Origin: Pseudofabraea citricarpa
Taxonomy: Eukaryota; Ascomycota; Leotiomycetes; Helotiales; Dermateaceae
Reading direction: 5' to 3'
NCBI GenBank assembly: GCA_029641185.1
Contig: JAPWGK010000019.1
Location: 496,001 to 560,000, forward strand
Length of the DNA: 64,000 nt
In this document: piece after piece, positions 19,927 to 31,845 of the stretch
Layout of the letters: each line of letters begins with the position of its first letter
Numbering within the stretch: the stretch's first letter is position 1
Translations under genes and position numbers: made by a program
Notes under the pieces: model-generated
The model's database searches: none
The model's input: the letters and a program-made list of their open reading frames with translations, nothing else
What the model was told of the DNA's origin: nothing

Positions 19927-20743
19927 ATGTCATTCAGAGGCGCCCCCAGAGGTCGCGGAACTGGCGCAAATTTCGGCGGAGGCAGTAGAGGTGGTGCTCG
20001 CGGAGGCTTTGGAGGTTAGCATGCTAGGAAAAAAAAAAGTGCGCCGCTCAGCAAATCACTAACAGCTCGTACAGGTCGCGGTGGTTTCCAGCAGAGGGAC
20101 AATGGCCCTCCAGCAGCAGTCCTAGGTAATTTCTGCATGGTTCTTGGTTCTCTGGTGTTCAATGGCTAATGGCGACCTAGAAATGGGAACCTTTATGCAC
20201 GCCTGTGAAGGCGAAATTGTGTGCGAGTCTATTAACACCAAAATCCCATACTTCAATGCTCCTATCTATCTCGAGAACAAGGCGAGTTGCTATTCTCACA
20301 GTAGCCTTCTCTCCAAGTTTGCTAATTGTGTGTAGACATCCATTGGCAAGGTCGATGAGATCCTAGGCCCGATCAACCAAGTCTATTTCACCATCAAGCC
20401 CACAGAAGGCATCCAAGCAACCTCGTTCAAGTCAGGCGACAAGTTCTACATTGGCGGCGACAAACTGCTCCCACTAGAGAAGTTCCTCCCCAAGCCAAAG
20501 CCCCCGCCCGGAGCTGCAAAGCCAAAACGTGCTGGTGGAGCGCGAGGTGGGCGAGGTGGACCCATGAGAGGAGGACGTGGTGGTGCAAGAGGTGCTCCAA
20601 GAGGAAGAGGTGGCTTCAGTGCAGGTGGCAGAGGTGGCCGTGGTGGAAGCGGTGGTTTCTCACGAGGTGGAGGGGGTGGATTCACTCCAAGAGGCCGAGG
20701 TGGTGCTAGAGGCGGGGGATTCAGTCGTGGACGTGGATCTTGA
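19927..20743 (+). CDS. gar1: H/ACA snoRNP protein GAR1
   Basis: Exons 19927-20014, 20075-20125, 20181-20281 and 20336-20743 encode 215 aa. Gar1 joins dyskerin/Cbf5, Nhp2 and Nop10 in nucleolar H/ACA particles that pseudouridylate rRNA. The central Gar1 domain (about 44-125) shows [44 protein letters not shown] and [23 protein letters not shown]-rich arms flank it on both sides, the C-terminal one about 85 residues. The third intron begins GC (AAG|GCGAGT) and ends TGTAG; the GC donor is required because ENK|TSIGKV is the only join that preserves the domain. Family assignment is firm. Confidence 0.96.
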
Positions 20744-21463
20744 GTTTGTCTCTATACTTTTACGGTTACTCGGAGTTCCTGGTGAAAAGAAATTTGTATG
20801 GTATTATTGTTACCAAGGTTGCTATTGGGAATCAGAAACAAAATCGGAGTATGCACAATGCCCTCTGTCTTTTGCGTACTATTTGCTGCTTCTTGAGACC
20901 AAGGTGAAGACAAGATCGAAATCACTGGCTCTGGATCATCTCGTACTGCGGCTTTTTGCTGACTGGCGGCTAAGCTGAGCCCTACTTACCATAAGTTCTT
21001 CACCTCTACCTCTGCTTTTTACTATTAAGCAAGGTCTGGCATTGCTGAGACACTTGAAAGAACCTACATTAAGTGAAGAGATATGTGGCTGTTATGAGAA
21101 CTCTTGCTACTCCAGAGCGGTTAGATGTCTAGAAGATCAAGCAAGGTGCTATTTGAGATCATCAGATCATTTAAAAGAGTTGATCGACTTTGGAAAGTGC
21201 TCCTAGTAGGAATCTTGTATTATTCAACCATATCAAATTCATACGATTCATTATACCAACAGAAAGAAAGAAAAAGTACTAGGGAGCAATGCCTTGTATT
21301 CGTAGTGCGATAGCACATTATCGCTCGAGGTATCATATTTCATACATGCATCATCGCTACTAATTCAATCGTTGTTTCCAGGTAAGCATAAATGTTGCTG
21401 CACCCCACGAAGAGCTATTTCTGCTCTAATCCACCACTCTACACGCGTTTCTCCATGTACTAC
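20744..21463. other. Convergent 3' intergenic region
   Basis: This 720 bp lies between the gar1 stop and the phosphatidylserine synthase stop. Frames at 20577-20978 and 21125-21313 have no domain match. It probably holds both 3' UTRs. Confidence 0.5.
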
Positions 21464-22342
21464 CTAAGGTTTGGGGATATGTATAGTCTTGCTTGTCATC
21501 ATGCAGCCGCTGAGAACAAACAATCCCACCACAGGATGGAACTCTAAGAAAGTGCCCGTCATCCAAGTTCCAAATGGAACAGCATCTAGAACCCATCCCT
21601 TTGAAACCCAATACGCCATCACTGCAGCAATCGACAAGGACGTGGGGATTGGTGTACCTTCGAAGTATTTGCTTTTTCCAGTGGCATCCTTTGGGACGTT
21701 GCCAACGGTGACATTGAAACGGGCAAGCCTTGTGAGGCCGCAGAGGACAAAGAATGTTAGGAATAGATGGTCCACCGGTGTTCGAAGGCCAATTGCGAAG
21801 GCTGCAGCAGCCGGGGAAACGCCAAATGAGATCTATAGGGTGTTAGGGCGTAATAAGATACACAAGCATAATGAAAGCATACCAAATCAGCCAATGAGTC
21901 TAGCTCTTGACCCATAAGACTGCTCTTCTTTCTCCATCTTGCGACCTTGCCGTCCATGAAATCGAAGAACAAGCCGAAAGGCATAAATGCTAACGCCGCC
22001 CAGAGGTTTCCATTGGCAGTGGGCTCGCCCAGACAGTACCGCATCGACGAGAATACAGACATGACGCCACAGAAGCCTAGATGATCATCAACTTCTGAGA
22101 CTAGCATGAAAACGGTGAAGGGGTATTACCGTTCAGCTCGGTGATTAGATCAGCCAGATGCAAGGCCTTGATCATAGAGAAATGACCTGTATCCTCGGAG
22201 AGGAGAATTTTCTGTTTATCCTGAGCTGCGAAGAGTTAATAGAAGACCTTCACCGCAGCGCAAATATGACGGGCTTACGGGGTGCGGTGACCGAATCTTT
22301 TGCAGAGCCATTTGAGGCAGTGGTGGCCGTTCGTTTCGACAT
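21464..22342 (-). CDS. cho1: CDP-diacylglycerol-serine O-phosphatidyltransferase (phosphatidylserine synthase)
   Basis: Exons 22342-22279, 22225-22130, 22076-21883 and 21832-21464 encode 240 aa; all four have canonical GT-AG borders. The enzyme makes phosphatidylserine from CDP-diacylglycerol and serine in the ER membrane. The CDP-alcohol phosphotransferase motif D-G-x2-A-R-x8-G-x3-D-x3-D is complete, at Asp95, Gly96, Ala99, Arg100, Gly109, Asp113 and Asp117. Hydrophobic helices follow ([27 protein letters not shown] and a last one before the C-terminus). The conserved [15 protein letters not shown] loop, with its Lys, Glu and Pro residues, is typical of PS synthases and separates it from PI synthases. 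The short N-terminus has no signal peptide. Confidence 0.94.
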
Positions 22343-23296
22343 TGCGATGATGTGGCTACGAAGAGCCTGGTTCTTCGGATGTGTAGAGGTACTGGTATTC
22401 GAATCCAGAAGTTGGTATTTGTGGGTGAGGATGGATGCAGCTGTTGTAGTTCGGATGTTTTCAAGGCAAGTTGGTAGACAAGCTTGAAAAGTCCCTGCCG
22501 GCAATGACGCTGCGTCACTGTGGCGCAGGAGGCTGGGGTTGACTGCTCCGAGACCACGTGCACTACGTTAGGAATCTACCTATATGCTTCCAAGTTACTC
22601 TGTAGCTACTTTTAGGGATCTGCCTAAAGTGATATTTATACATGAGACGCTTTTCTATAACAAAGATGATAATGGCTTCATTCTAGAGATTGTCCTAACG
22701 CTGAAATCTTCATCCAGTTCTTAATTATATCTGTGATTTAAAAGAATACCTAGGTAGGTAGGTAGCTAGAGGCTCGTAAGTAGCATCACGGACAGGTAGT
22801 AGTTCGACTTTGCTGGCTTTACTATATAAGCATTTGTTAGTATACTAACTTTTTTACAATTTTTTTTAGCATCAAATGCCTTTGAGTGCCTAAATGTATA
22901 TGCCTCCAGGCAATCTAAGCCGAGGTGCTATTATGGTTGTTAATATGGCACCAGTTAATACTTAGTCATCGAGAGTCGGGAAAACGGTTATATGTTATAA
23001 ACATGGCCTGGTTCAGGCTATCTTGGGTTTCTAATTTACACACTGACTCCTCCCCAGAAAGCCATTGATAATACGCTAAGTTTGAAGCTGAGCCGTGTCG
23101 TCTTCTTTGTTCTTGGTGCCTAGACCCACGACCAACCCATTGTGGTCAATCCAAAACCACATATTTCTCCAAATTAATGCCTGGGTATAAGAAGGGCTTG
23201 GTCATTAAAGCTCCTCGTAATCGATGTGGTGTTCGATTCTATAATATCCCATCGCGGACTCACTATTATACCGCCTGAGACGATCCCTAAATTAGT
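22343..23296. other. Intergenic, upstream of phosphatidylserine synthase
   Basis: Nearly 1 kb without a supported gene. It holds a short TAGG tract (about 22748-22766) and a T-run at about 22858-22868. The region just left of 22343 would be the synthase promoter. Confidence 0.5.
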
Positions 23297-25766
23297 TCAT
23301 CTTGTGATGATGATTGAAAACCCATCTACCCACGCCGCACATGAACCTGATATGCCAGCAACTCCATACCCACGAGGAGGTATCAATGTATGTCTGCAGC
23401 ACGTCAGTAAATAGAGCTTTGAGAATCTGTCATCCTACGTACCCAGAACCCCCAACAGCATTCCCAAAAATGGGCGATTTCCTTCCGAGGCTAGTCAAAA
23501 TTTGGATGCCATCTACCCAGAATCCAGAACGAACATAAAAGCCAGTTATATACTCCCCACGTCGGGTATCTAAGAACAATGATTAGCGCTAGCCCCTTGC
23601 AATAACTCTCAATACAACCCACCTAAATTGAAGTCACTACCGCCCGGCGCACCACCTCGTTTGCCGAATAATTGGCTCGTAGTGTCCTCGTAGAAAAACT
23701 CAATTCCATCTAGGGCAAAACCGTGATAAACCTTTACCTGCACTAAAAGCTTGGTTTGTTGTATTGTGCTGTGAAAGATAACTTCTTCTGGCTGAGATCC
23801 CTCCATTTGCGAAAGACCTAACTTGCTCCCTTTGAATGCGAGCTGGCCGTTGCTAAGCTTGATCCGCGATGCCTTCGAGGCTAGGAGAGCAAAGTCCGGG
23901 ATGTCGTGACTGCCACCACCGTACGATTTGATGATGACCTTCATCTTGGCCTTCCTCTGATTTTCAGGTAATCGAGCACGGAGATCTTGCTCCGTGAGGA
24001 CCACTTGCCTCTGAACTGGTCCATTGCCATTGCCATCACCAAATTCTTGCCATGTATGGCATAACTCGTCGCCCTCCGTAAAAATCTCCAGATATGAGAC
24101 ACCAGTCGCAGCAGTTACCATGACATTGCCATTGTCGACGGGCCAGACTTGAACAGTGTCATCTGGGTTGAGTGGAGGATCAGTAGGCAGTCGAAAGCAA
24201 GGATGTGAGCGAAATCTCAAGCAGTCCAAACGGTGCCATCCGCATTCGTCTTTCTGCAATACAAGGCCGCCTTTTGACTTTGTTCTGGTTGAGTAGGGCT
24301 CTCTGGTTGTAAAGGTGCGGTTGAAGGTCACATAATCTCGAAGCATAATGCCATTCTCTTGATGGGGACACCCAAACAGATGGCCAGTCTCGTGCAAATG
24401 GGCGCCAATGCCGATATTTGCAGCCTCCCAATTGCTTCCGGACTCATTACAGTCGTTAGCCACGTGGTCGGTGTCAGTGGGCGTACAGTCAGTAAATGCC
24501 GGAACAACCTCTTCCAAGCTAGATGGATAACTCTGCAAAGCTTGGGAACCAAATATAGCCAGCTGGAGCTCGCCCCCACCACCACCAAGGGCCGCATGCC
24601 CCGTGATGGTTTTTTCATTCTTATCCCAGTGGGAGTCTAAGATCAGAACTGACACATACTGCTTCTGCCCTGGCATAGGCTTGAAATAGTCCTTGACAGC
24701 CTGAGAAGCAATTTCGAACAATTCTCCCTTTCGCTTAGCATCTGGATGCTGTTGGGCAAGATCCAGCTCACGAATCTCGGCGACCGTCTTGGAGCTCCTG
24801 ATAACGTGTATCTTGGCCTCACTTCTCATGGTGCCCGTCTCGCCATCTCGGTGGTTCGAGGATCCTGTCACCCACTCCTCTTCCATTCTAAAAACCCTTC
24901 GCCCTAGCTTGTTTCGATACATCTGTTCCGCGGTGAAAGCTTGCCACAGGTATGCTGCCATTCTGAACTTCTTGATAGCCAGCTCGAGATCATTCCCTTC
25001 CTTCTCGATGCGTGCAGGGACTGCATCGTATGTGCCGGGAGAGTCTTTTGCGAGCAGGATGACGAGTTGAAGAGGAGGGGCAGAGAGCGGGGGAAGCATA
25101 TGCAATGTCATGTATGAAGAATGGATTGGGTTCGAAGAATTGCTGTTGGCAAGCTTCGGGGAAGTAAAATCAAACCTTAGCCTGTTTGGTCCTGGAGTCA
25201 AGTATACCAAAGCTTTGAAGTGTGAATCTGCGACCGGCCAATAGGTTGGGGGAAAGCCATCGTCTAGTCGGCTCACAGTCAGATTGCCATCAAGCGTTTG
25301 CGATACAGGATCCCCAATGGTGCCATATATCAGCAGCACTTTTTGATAGACCTGCGAGATAGTTAGCTAAGCATTGCCAAACCTGACAGATATGCCTTAC
25401 CCAGGTGTTGTCCGAGATTGATGCGATTCGAGGCGCATATAGGGAAGTTGGTAATGTGGTCTTCGTATTTGGAGATGGAAAACCTAGACCCGACATGCCC
25501 GAGACACTATATCGATTGCTCGCGGCCGTAGAAACGGTCGGGCGTCCCAACTTCTCGCCCAAGACCTGCAGATTCGAAGACGAGTTCGAGGTCGTCAAGG
25601 TGGGTGGTGTATTTGAGCCCGAGTTCAAGGTTGAGGAAGACTTGGTCGCGGGAACGGGAACCAATGCATTGCCATTGGGGCTGCCATTGCTAGAATCTGT
25701 CGACTTCTCTGTTCTGAAACTTGCCTTTGATCGTCTCCGGATATCTTTAAAAAAGGCAGGGGCCAT
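23297..25766 (-). CDS. Zinc metallopeptidase (PF12044-type) with C-terminal jacalin-like lectin domain
   Basis: Exons 25766-25401, 25351-23623, 23569-23443 and 23393-23297 encode 772 aa. A Ser-rich, probably disordered N-terminus (1-120) precedes an ascomycete metallopeptidase module related to yeast YIL108W. The zinc site is HETGHLFGCPH: His442, Glu443, His446, His452, then Met458 in QENGIM, a metzincin-like arrangement. The last three exons complete a jacalin-like lectin fold (about 640-772) with KVYHGFALDGIEFFYED, LFGKRGG, GFYVRSGFWVDGIQIL and a final GSCAAWVDGFSIIITR. Reading exon 2 straight through would stop early at 23609 and cut the lectin domain; the two small 3' exons restore it. 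No signal peptide, so it is probably intracellular. Substrate unknown. Confidence 0.9.
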
Positions 25767-26412
25767 GACACATCTGGCAGAGGTTCTCGGAGAGGCAATT
25801 CGTGTATGGGATGGTTATGTGCGCGTGTGAAGATGTACTGGACAGAGTTGCAGGTCGGCCGGAGGTAATGTTCGTCTGCCGGTGGAATTGGTGTTCATGG
25901 ATGGGGTTTGAGAAGAGCAGTCGAGCGCTGAAGCCAACAGCAGGAGCGACAATCCGGTGTAGAGGACTCGTCTCGGTACGACAATGTGAGAATCAGCACC
26001 AGTAGTACCGCTACCGTACTCTGATTAACTGGAGGCTGGAAGTGGAGCGGGTGGAGGAGAGAGGATGGTTTATTTTAGGCGATGACGATTGCTGGGAGAT
26101 AACGAGTGAATCCTGGTCGGTAAAGGTTGAGCGAACGACAACGACGACGATGAGCTGGCCCGGTTGACTTGGAATGATTGCGGTCGGGCAGTAAGGTCGT
26201 AGTCGGGGGTTTTGGGGAAGCTCAAAACGAAGGGAAAGAGAGCTAGCAGAGTTTTGGGGAATTAAGTTGCGACCGATGAACAGCATTCGATCAATAATGG
26301 ACCGAATACGTTAGACCCATGTCGATGGGAAGTTGGCAGACAAGAAGAAACAGAGCCGAAAGCAGGAGGGGAAGTGACGATCAAGAATCCGAAGCCTGTT
26401 CTCCGGCAACTT

Positions 26413-26440
26413 TCCCTCTCTCTCTCTCTGTCTCTCACTA
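26413..26440 (+). repeat. (CT)n microsatellite
   Basis: Around ten CT dinucleotides with one GT interruption. It lies within the long leader region upstream of the metallopeptidase. Confidence 0.8.
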
Positions 26441-26839
26441 CTCGTATCTCTCTTGCTTGTCTCTGTGCATTCTTCAGGTTTGGCCTATGTTTTCTGTTGG
26501 TATGGAATCAAAGATAGCACGACGCATAGACGCAGAGATAGAGAGACGCATAGACGTCCGCAAAAGCACATGCCGGACATGGGAAAGTTGGAAAAGTCAG
26601 AATGCCCTGATAAGATGCATGGACCGGGCGACCTTGTCGTACCCGATAACGCTGTCGGTCGTCCACAATATAAGCCATTGTTTGCAACCATGAGGTACCA
26701 AGCAAGGGACAGCGATAACGTCTTCTATGAACTGACAATTCGCCTTTTATTACGACCTGATTCACTGGACTGTATTACTTAGAAAGTACCTGATAACCCA
26801 AGGCACTCACTTGGGTATATAGGCACAGGACATGTGGAA

Positions 26840-27115
26840 GCTAAAGAGCATTTAGCAAGTAAAAAGCATTTAAGGGCAAAGGGGATGGAATTACTAGGAA
26901 GTATATAACAATCAAGAAGTATAATAAATGAAAAGTAAATTATACCTAAGAAAAATAATAGTCAAAAGAATAATACGAACCAAGGAGCATCTGGTGATTA
27001 AGAGCATCTGGCTACATTTACTACCTACCTACCTAGTAACTATAACACATAATAACTAAACATCATCTGAATACTCAAAAGCTCCTAATAATCAAAAGAT
27101 ACCTGGCACCTAAAG
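26840..27115. repeat. Degenerate A-rich short-repeat zone
   Basis: Loose recurrences of AAGCATTT, AATCAAAAG and AGCATCTGG about every 15-25 bp. Similar tracts occur at 38090-38290 and, on the opposite strand, 42840-43025. All three sit between divergently transcribed genes. Confidence 0.4.
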
Positions 27116-27612
27116 GCGTTCAATAGCTATACCTTCAACGGATTAAACATGCCAATCTCCGTGGTCCGGCCTTACTTTACATGCCCCGTGCGATATAGTA
27201 TTGACTTGGTTGACAGAGTGATGAAAGTGTGTGCATGTACATGTACACCTTTACAAACTACGAATCTACAAACCTCCAAACCCACAGACTTTGTCACTAC
27301 ATACGATATTCTGGGTGTTGGTGAAGCAATAGTGAATTGCAGAAACCCCTCCCAGTAACAGTCACAGTGTGTCGCAGAGGAAAAAGGGCATGCTCGCTTG
27401 ATTGGCCCATTCCATCTCCAATCTCTCCCCGTTTCCGTGAGCAAAGACTGAACAAACCCGACATCTCAGTTCCATTCTCTGTTACTATTGCTGCCCTGCC
27501 TCCCCGCGCATGAACTCTTTATATTCTTCATTCGTTCTTCGTTCCTCTGCGATCTAAATTCTGCCGCTGCAAGCCCTGTGCAGTCTTTGCGCGCCCTTCG
27601 AGTCGGAACCCT

Positions 27613-27619
27613 CGCGAAA
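27613..27619 (+). promoter_or_regulatory. SCB/E2F-like CGCGAAA site upstream of the Whi5/Nrm1-like gene
   Basis: A single CGCGAAA lies 142 bp before the ATG. This is the core read by SBF/MBF-type factors. One 7-mer can be chance, but autoregulation through such sites is known for yeast NRM1. Confidence 0.35.
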
Positions 27620-27760
27620 CACTCTTTTTCTTCTAAACGCCCACGACGCTGCACTCCTTCAGACCCGACAACTGGCCATCGGCGACCTCAATCACACTCC
27701 TTATCTGCCCCCACTCGATATCGCCTTCCTGGGCCATCTACAAAACCACATTGAGTCATC

Positions 27761-28914
27761 ATGTCCTCACCGCGGAAGAAACAGCAGCCCGAGGCGGTGG
27801 CAGACAAGGTCTTGAAGAGAGCTGAGGTGGGCAAGGTAAGGAACTCCTGCGGTATTTTTACAGACAAAGTGCTGACAGCGCATCTCAGATGGCTCGAAAA
27901 CTACAGAATCGCCTTGCCTTGGCACAATTCAAGACAAATCGAGGCTGGGAGGACCTTACCCTAGATACTATTGAGCCCAAAGTAGACGAAGAATTGAGAC
28001 GAAAGAGGCCAACTTCAAGCGGAGACTTCATGTCAGACTCATCATCCAGTACCTCCAACTCTGACGTCCCATACTCAAGTTCAAGGAGAAGGCAGCTCGG
28101 GAGCTCGCCGCTGAAGGCGCCATTCTTCTCGGATGCTCTGGCGTCGAGCGCGAGTAGCACAGGACATCGGAAACGTACATACCACAACAGCTTCCAACAT
28201 CCAGGTTCTAGCACCGGAGGATCTCGAAAACGCATTCATTCTTCACCGCCAGGTGGCCGGTCGCTTCACAGCAACTGGAAAGACCACCATCATCTCGCGC
28301 AATCATCTCCAATCAAACCTCGAAAGCAAACCCATTTCACAACTTCTACAGGACCTGACCTATCGTTCTTTCGGGGCAGCTCGCATATGCCAGATAGCCT
28401 CAACACTCCCAATTTTGCTGCTGGGTCTGACGACGAAGACAACACCCTACCCTTGCATTCCTTTCAAATCCGTTCCTCGCCGCCTCGGACCCCGCCTCCG
28501 GATCGCAATCGAGGTAATATGGGACGGGGGGGAGGCTCTTACAAGAACGGAAAATCTGGGCAAGAGGGTGCGGATCTACTTCTCTATCTCGCTACATCAC
28601 CATCCCCTGCGAACCCCCGAACGAGGAGCAAGATGCAGCCACCACAAACACCACCTCCCAAGAACATGGCTCTGCCTTCTTCTATGATGACCACACCTGG
28701 TGGCGGCGGCAGCGGCGGCCTCCTATCTATGTTCGGTGGTCCGCAGACTCCCTCTCAAACCTTTGACTTTGCTGATTTCGTCAACATCACCCCCAGCCCT
28801 GCGCAGAATGCCTGGCCAAGAACACCTGCCATCAAGACCCCTCTGGCTGTCGGTCGCAAGCGCCTAACATTTGACACCCTTCCCAGTCCGACAGCACGAG
28901 ATACACATCTGTAG
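27761..28914 (+). CDS. Whi5/Nrm1-family G1/S transcriptional repressor (GTB motif protein)
   Basis: Exons 27761-27835 and 27889-28914 encode 366 aa. The GTB motif, which docks Whi5 and Nrm1 on SBF/MBF, spans about residues 26-56: MARKLQNRLALAQFKTNRGW followed by LTLDTIEPKV. The rest is low-complexity and rich in Ser, Pro and Gly, with many SP/TP sites (SSPPRTPPP, PQTPPP, TPSP), likely CDK targets as in Whi5. No DNA-binding domain is present, which fits a co-repressor. Sequence alone does not say whether it acts like Whi5 (start brake) or Nrm1 (late G1 shut-off); many filamentous fungi have one protein for both. Exon 1 encodes only 25 residues and ends just before the motif. Confidence 0.85.
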
Positions 28915-30104
28915 GCTTGCCAATCTGGAGATGTCGCATGGGAATTCTGTTCTTGGGGACCGATGGCTTGGGCGTGTGTAAGCGGCCTACCGCACACAGA
29001 AGGTTGATTTATGCTGTATATGATTGTCACGACTCTATTCCTGGATTGTAATGGTTCTTTTGTATTTTGTAGGGTTGGACGGGGTTGGGGTTGGGCTGGG
29101 GTTGGGGGATTATGGGAAGGTTATTCGGTTGAGCTTTAATTGTCAGTTGTGGAATACCCAGCATTTGTGCTCTGTCTCTTTGTGGTTTTTCTATCCCTCT
29201 TGAAAACAAGGCATGGCTTGCGCGTCGCATTACCTGGATACCTGGATACCTGTATTGCATTGTGGGGCATGTCATAGGTGGAACGCGTACCGCGATTTTT
29301 CGTGCCAGAATCGTGCTGGTAGTTGCCCAATCAAATCATGGTTGATAGAAACGAGTTTCCCCTGACACGTGCTTGAGATGTGGTGTAATACAAGAATACA
29401 AGCGAGGCAATCCTTACGGTAAAACAATTGCACACAGTCCTACCTACGTACAACTACATACTATCTAACTGTCCCCGGTACGCAAGATTCTACAGGCAGC
29501 TCGTACTGTAGATAACAGTGCTGGCTAACGGTAAGTAACGGACTTGTGCCCGTGGTGATCACTCAGATTTTCCTGCCACACGTTGTCAGCTCTAAGACCC
29601 TAGCTCCCGTTTTCAGTATCCAGGGATGGACAGGCATCAAATCGAGTTCCCTACCTAGGTAGGTACACCAGCCGTGCACAAGTGGCTCAAGGGTAATGGC
29701 TATACACAAAAGCAGCATGGTAGTTTTATGCTTTTTTATTACGAGCTACCTCCCTCTCTGCTGTGCTCCTTGTATTTCCGTAGAGCTCCTTACTCGCTTG
29801 ATGGTTGATATACGTCTTGCATCCTAGCTTCAAGTGCCCGAAGAGGTGGAATCTCGTACCGCTTCCCCCGCTTCTGTGTATCAATGGTGATGGATGCACT
29901 TGCTCGCTCGACCTGTTGAAGGCCGGACGCTCACGGATCCGAAGGGGCAAGGCCTCCCGCTAGAAGCTGCTTCCCCGCTTTCTTACTTGCTAGCTAGCCA
30001 TTGCGTTGGCTAGAACTTATGTCAAGCCTACCGGTAGTAGTACTTGTAGCTGCTGTAACCCGACTTTCCAACCCTCCTGCCATTTTTATTTCACTCTAAG
30101 AAAG
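28915..30104. other. Intergenic, upstream of P450
   Basis: About 1.2 kb with no gene recognised. It contains a GGTTGGGG-rich run (about 29072-29112), the short direct repeat TACCTGGA (about 29230-29250) and a CCTACCTAGGTAGGT palindrome (29650-29664). Confidence 0.5.
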
Positions 30105-31845
30105 ATGCAAGTTGCAGCTCTTGTCGCTGGCCCGGCCTGGGCCTTTGTTGCATACATCATCTATTTGATCGTGTCCGGTTTTCTGAAAGCCAGAAGCAAT
30201 GCTGCAAAGGTGCGAGAGTGGAAGTGCGAAGAACCTACTAGGCAGCAGAATAAATACCCTCTGGGTATTGAACATGTCATCCGCTCACTCAAAGCCGACC
30301 GAGACCAGGAATTTCCAGTAGACTTGATAAGGAAAAGGCACGAAGTAGGAGCGCTGACATATCGATATTCTGTTTTGGGCACCGAAAATGTCTTCACTGC
30401 AGACGAGAAGAATGTACAAGCTATCCTAGCCACCCAGTTTTCTGACTGTTAGTATCTCGCCGTTGCTCTTGCTGGAAGTGTTTACTGAGGCCTCGCAGAC
30501 GACATCGGACCCATACGGCGTGGTAATTTCTTCCCCTTACTTGGAAACGGCATTTTCACACAAGATGGTCAGCCGTGGGAACACTCCCGAGCTATGATGC
30601 GCCCGCAATTTGTTCGAGATCAAGTAAGCGACTTAGATTTGGAGGAACGGCATGTACAAAACCTCATGCAAGCGATAGATGTCACTATGCAAGACAGCCA
30701 ATGGACACAGAAGCTTGATATCCAGGTGCTCTTCTTCCGATTGACGCTCGATTCTGCTACCGAGGTTGGCTTACATCTTTTTATGCTTGCAAGTTCTATG
30801 TGCTGAAACAAACAGTTTTTATTTGGCGAGAGCGTAGACTCTCAGATCACCGAAATGCCAAATTGCGTTCAACAACAGCATCTCAGCCCAGGTAGAGATG
30901 CAACTGCTTTTGCCGTGTCGTTCGACAGGGCACAGATGGCCCTGGCGACCCGAAGTCGATTTGAAGAACTTTACTATCTGGCCAAAAATAGACAACTGCA
31001 CAAGGATTCTAAAATCTGCCACGACTATATCGACCACTTTGTTCGCCTGGCTCTGTCCAAGGACCCTGAGAGGAAGAAGGACCTTAGAGGCAAAGAGAGA
31101 TATGTATTCCTAGAAGAACTGGCTACACAGACGCAAGACCCCATCGAACTTCGATCACAACTACTGAATATACTTCTTGCTGGTCGAGATACAACCGCGT
31201 CCCTTTTGGGCTGGCTGTTCATGTGCCTCTCGCTTGACCCAGCTCGTTACCAGAAACTGCGTAATATCGTCATCGAGGAATTCGGAACATACGAGAACCC
31301 AAAAGAGATTACCTTCTCGAAGCTGAAAAGTTGTCGTTACCTTCAATACTGCAACAATGAGACATTGCGTTTGTATCCTGTGGTCCCTTTCAACGGCAGG
31401 ACTGCAAACAAGGATACATCTATCCCACGAGGGGGCGGCAAAGATGGTAACTCTAAGGTATTTATACCAAAAGGCTCGTCGGTACTCTATAGTGTCTATG
31501 TTATGCACCACAGAGATGATATCTGGGGCTCAGATGCAGAGGAATTTAACCCCGAACGATGGGAGGGTCGAAAGGTTGGATGGGAGTATCTTCCTGTACG
31601 TTCCAGCTTGCGCTTTTTCTTGCCAACTTCGCAGCTTCGGCTAACATATATGACAGTTTAATGGAGGGCCTCGTATTTGCATCGGGCAGCAATTTTCTCT
31701 CACGGAAGCTAGCTATGTTACAGTCAGACTGCTTCAGCGATATGACAAGATCGAGAATCTAGAGACGGATCCTGTAGTTAGACACAACTTAACTTTAACA
31801 AGCTGCAGTGGGAATGGCGTCAAGGTCAAGCTGAGGAAAGTTTAG
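30105..31845 (+). CDS. Cytochrome P450, CYP52-like (alkane/fatty-acid hydroxylase type)
   Basis: Exons 30105-30447, 30499-30764, 30816-31595 and 31657-31845 encode 525 aa, a normal length for the family. An N-terminal membrane anchor (about residues 4-26, AALVAGPAWAFVAYIIYLIV) places it on the ER. Seen: the LGNGIFTQDGQPWEHSRAMM block typical of CYP52 and related clans, I-helix AGRDTT at about 325-330, the ExxR motif in NETLR (about 384-387), FNPERW, and the haem loop FNGGPRICIGQQF with Cys471. CYP52 enzymes omega-hydroxylate n-alkanes and fatty acids; that substrate is inferred. All catalytic motifs are intact. No secondary-metabolite backbone gene lies nearby, which favours a primary or assimilatory role. 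Confidence 0.92.

Larger units (their letters stand above)
25767..27760. other. Large divergent intergenic region
   Basis: About 2 kb between the metallopeptidase ATG and the Whi5/Nrm1-like ATG. It holds a CT microsatellite (about 26413-26440), a degenerate AAAGCATTTAA-type repeat zone (26840-27115) and a short CTAC run (27021-27036). No gene was recognised; the small frames overlap each other. Confidence 0.55.

Noticed and set aside
20446..20685. Pro-rich minus-strand frame inside gar1
   Set aside because: It is the complement of the RGG repeat region; GGN codons read backwards as Pro/Ala.
22380..22400. TTCGAATCC word resembling a tRNA B box
   Set aside because: No A box or cloverleaf could be folded around it on either strand.
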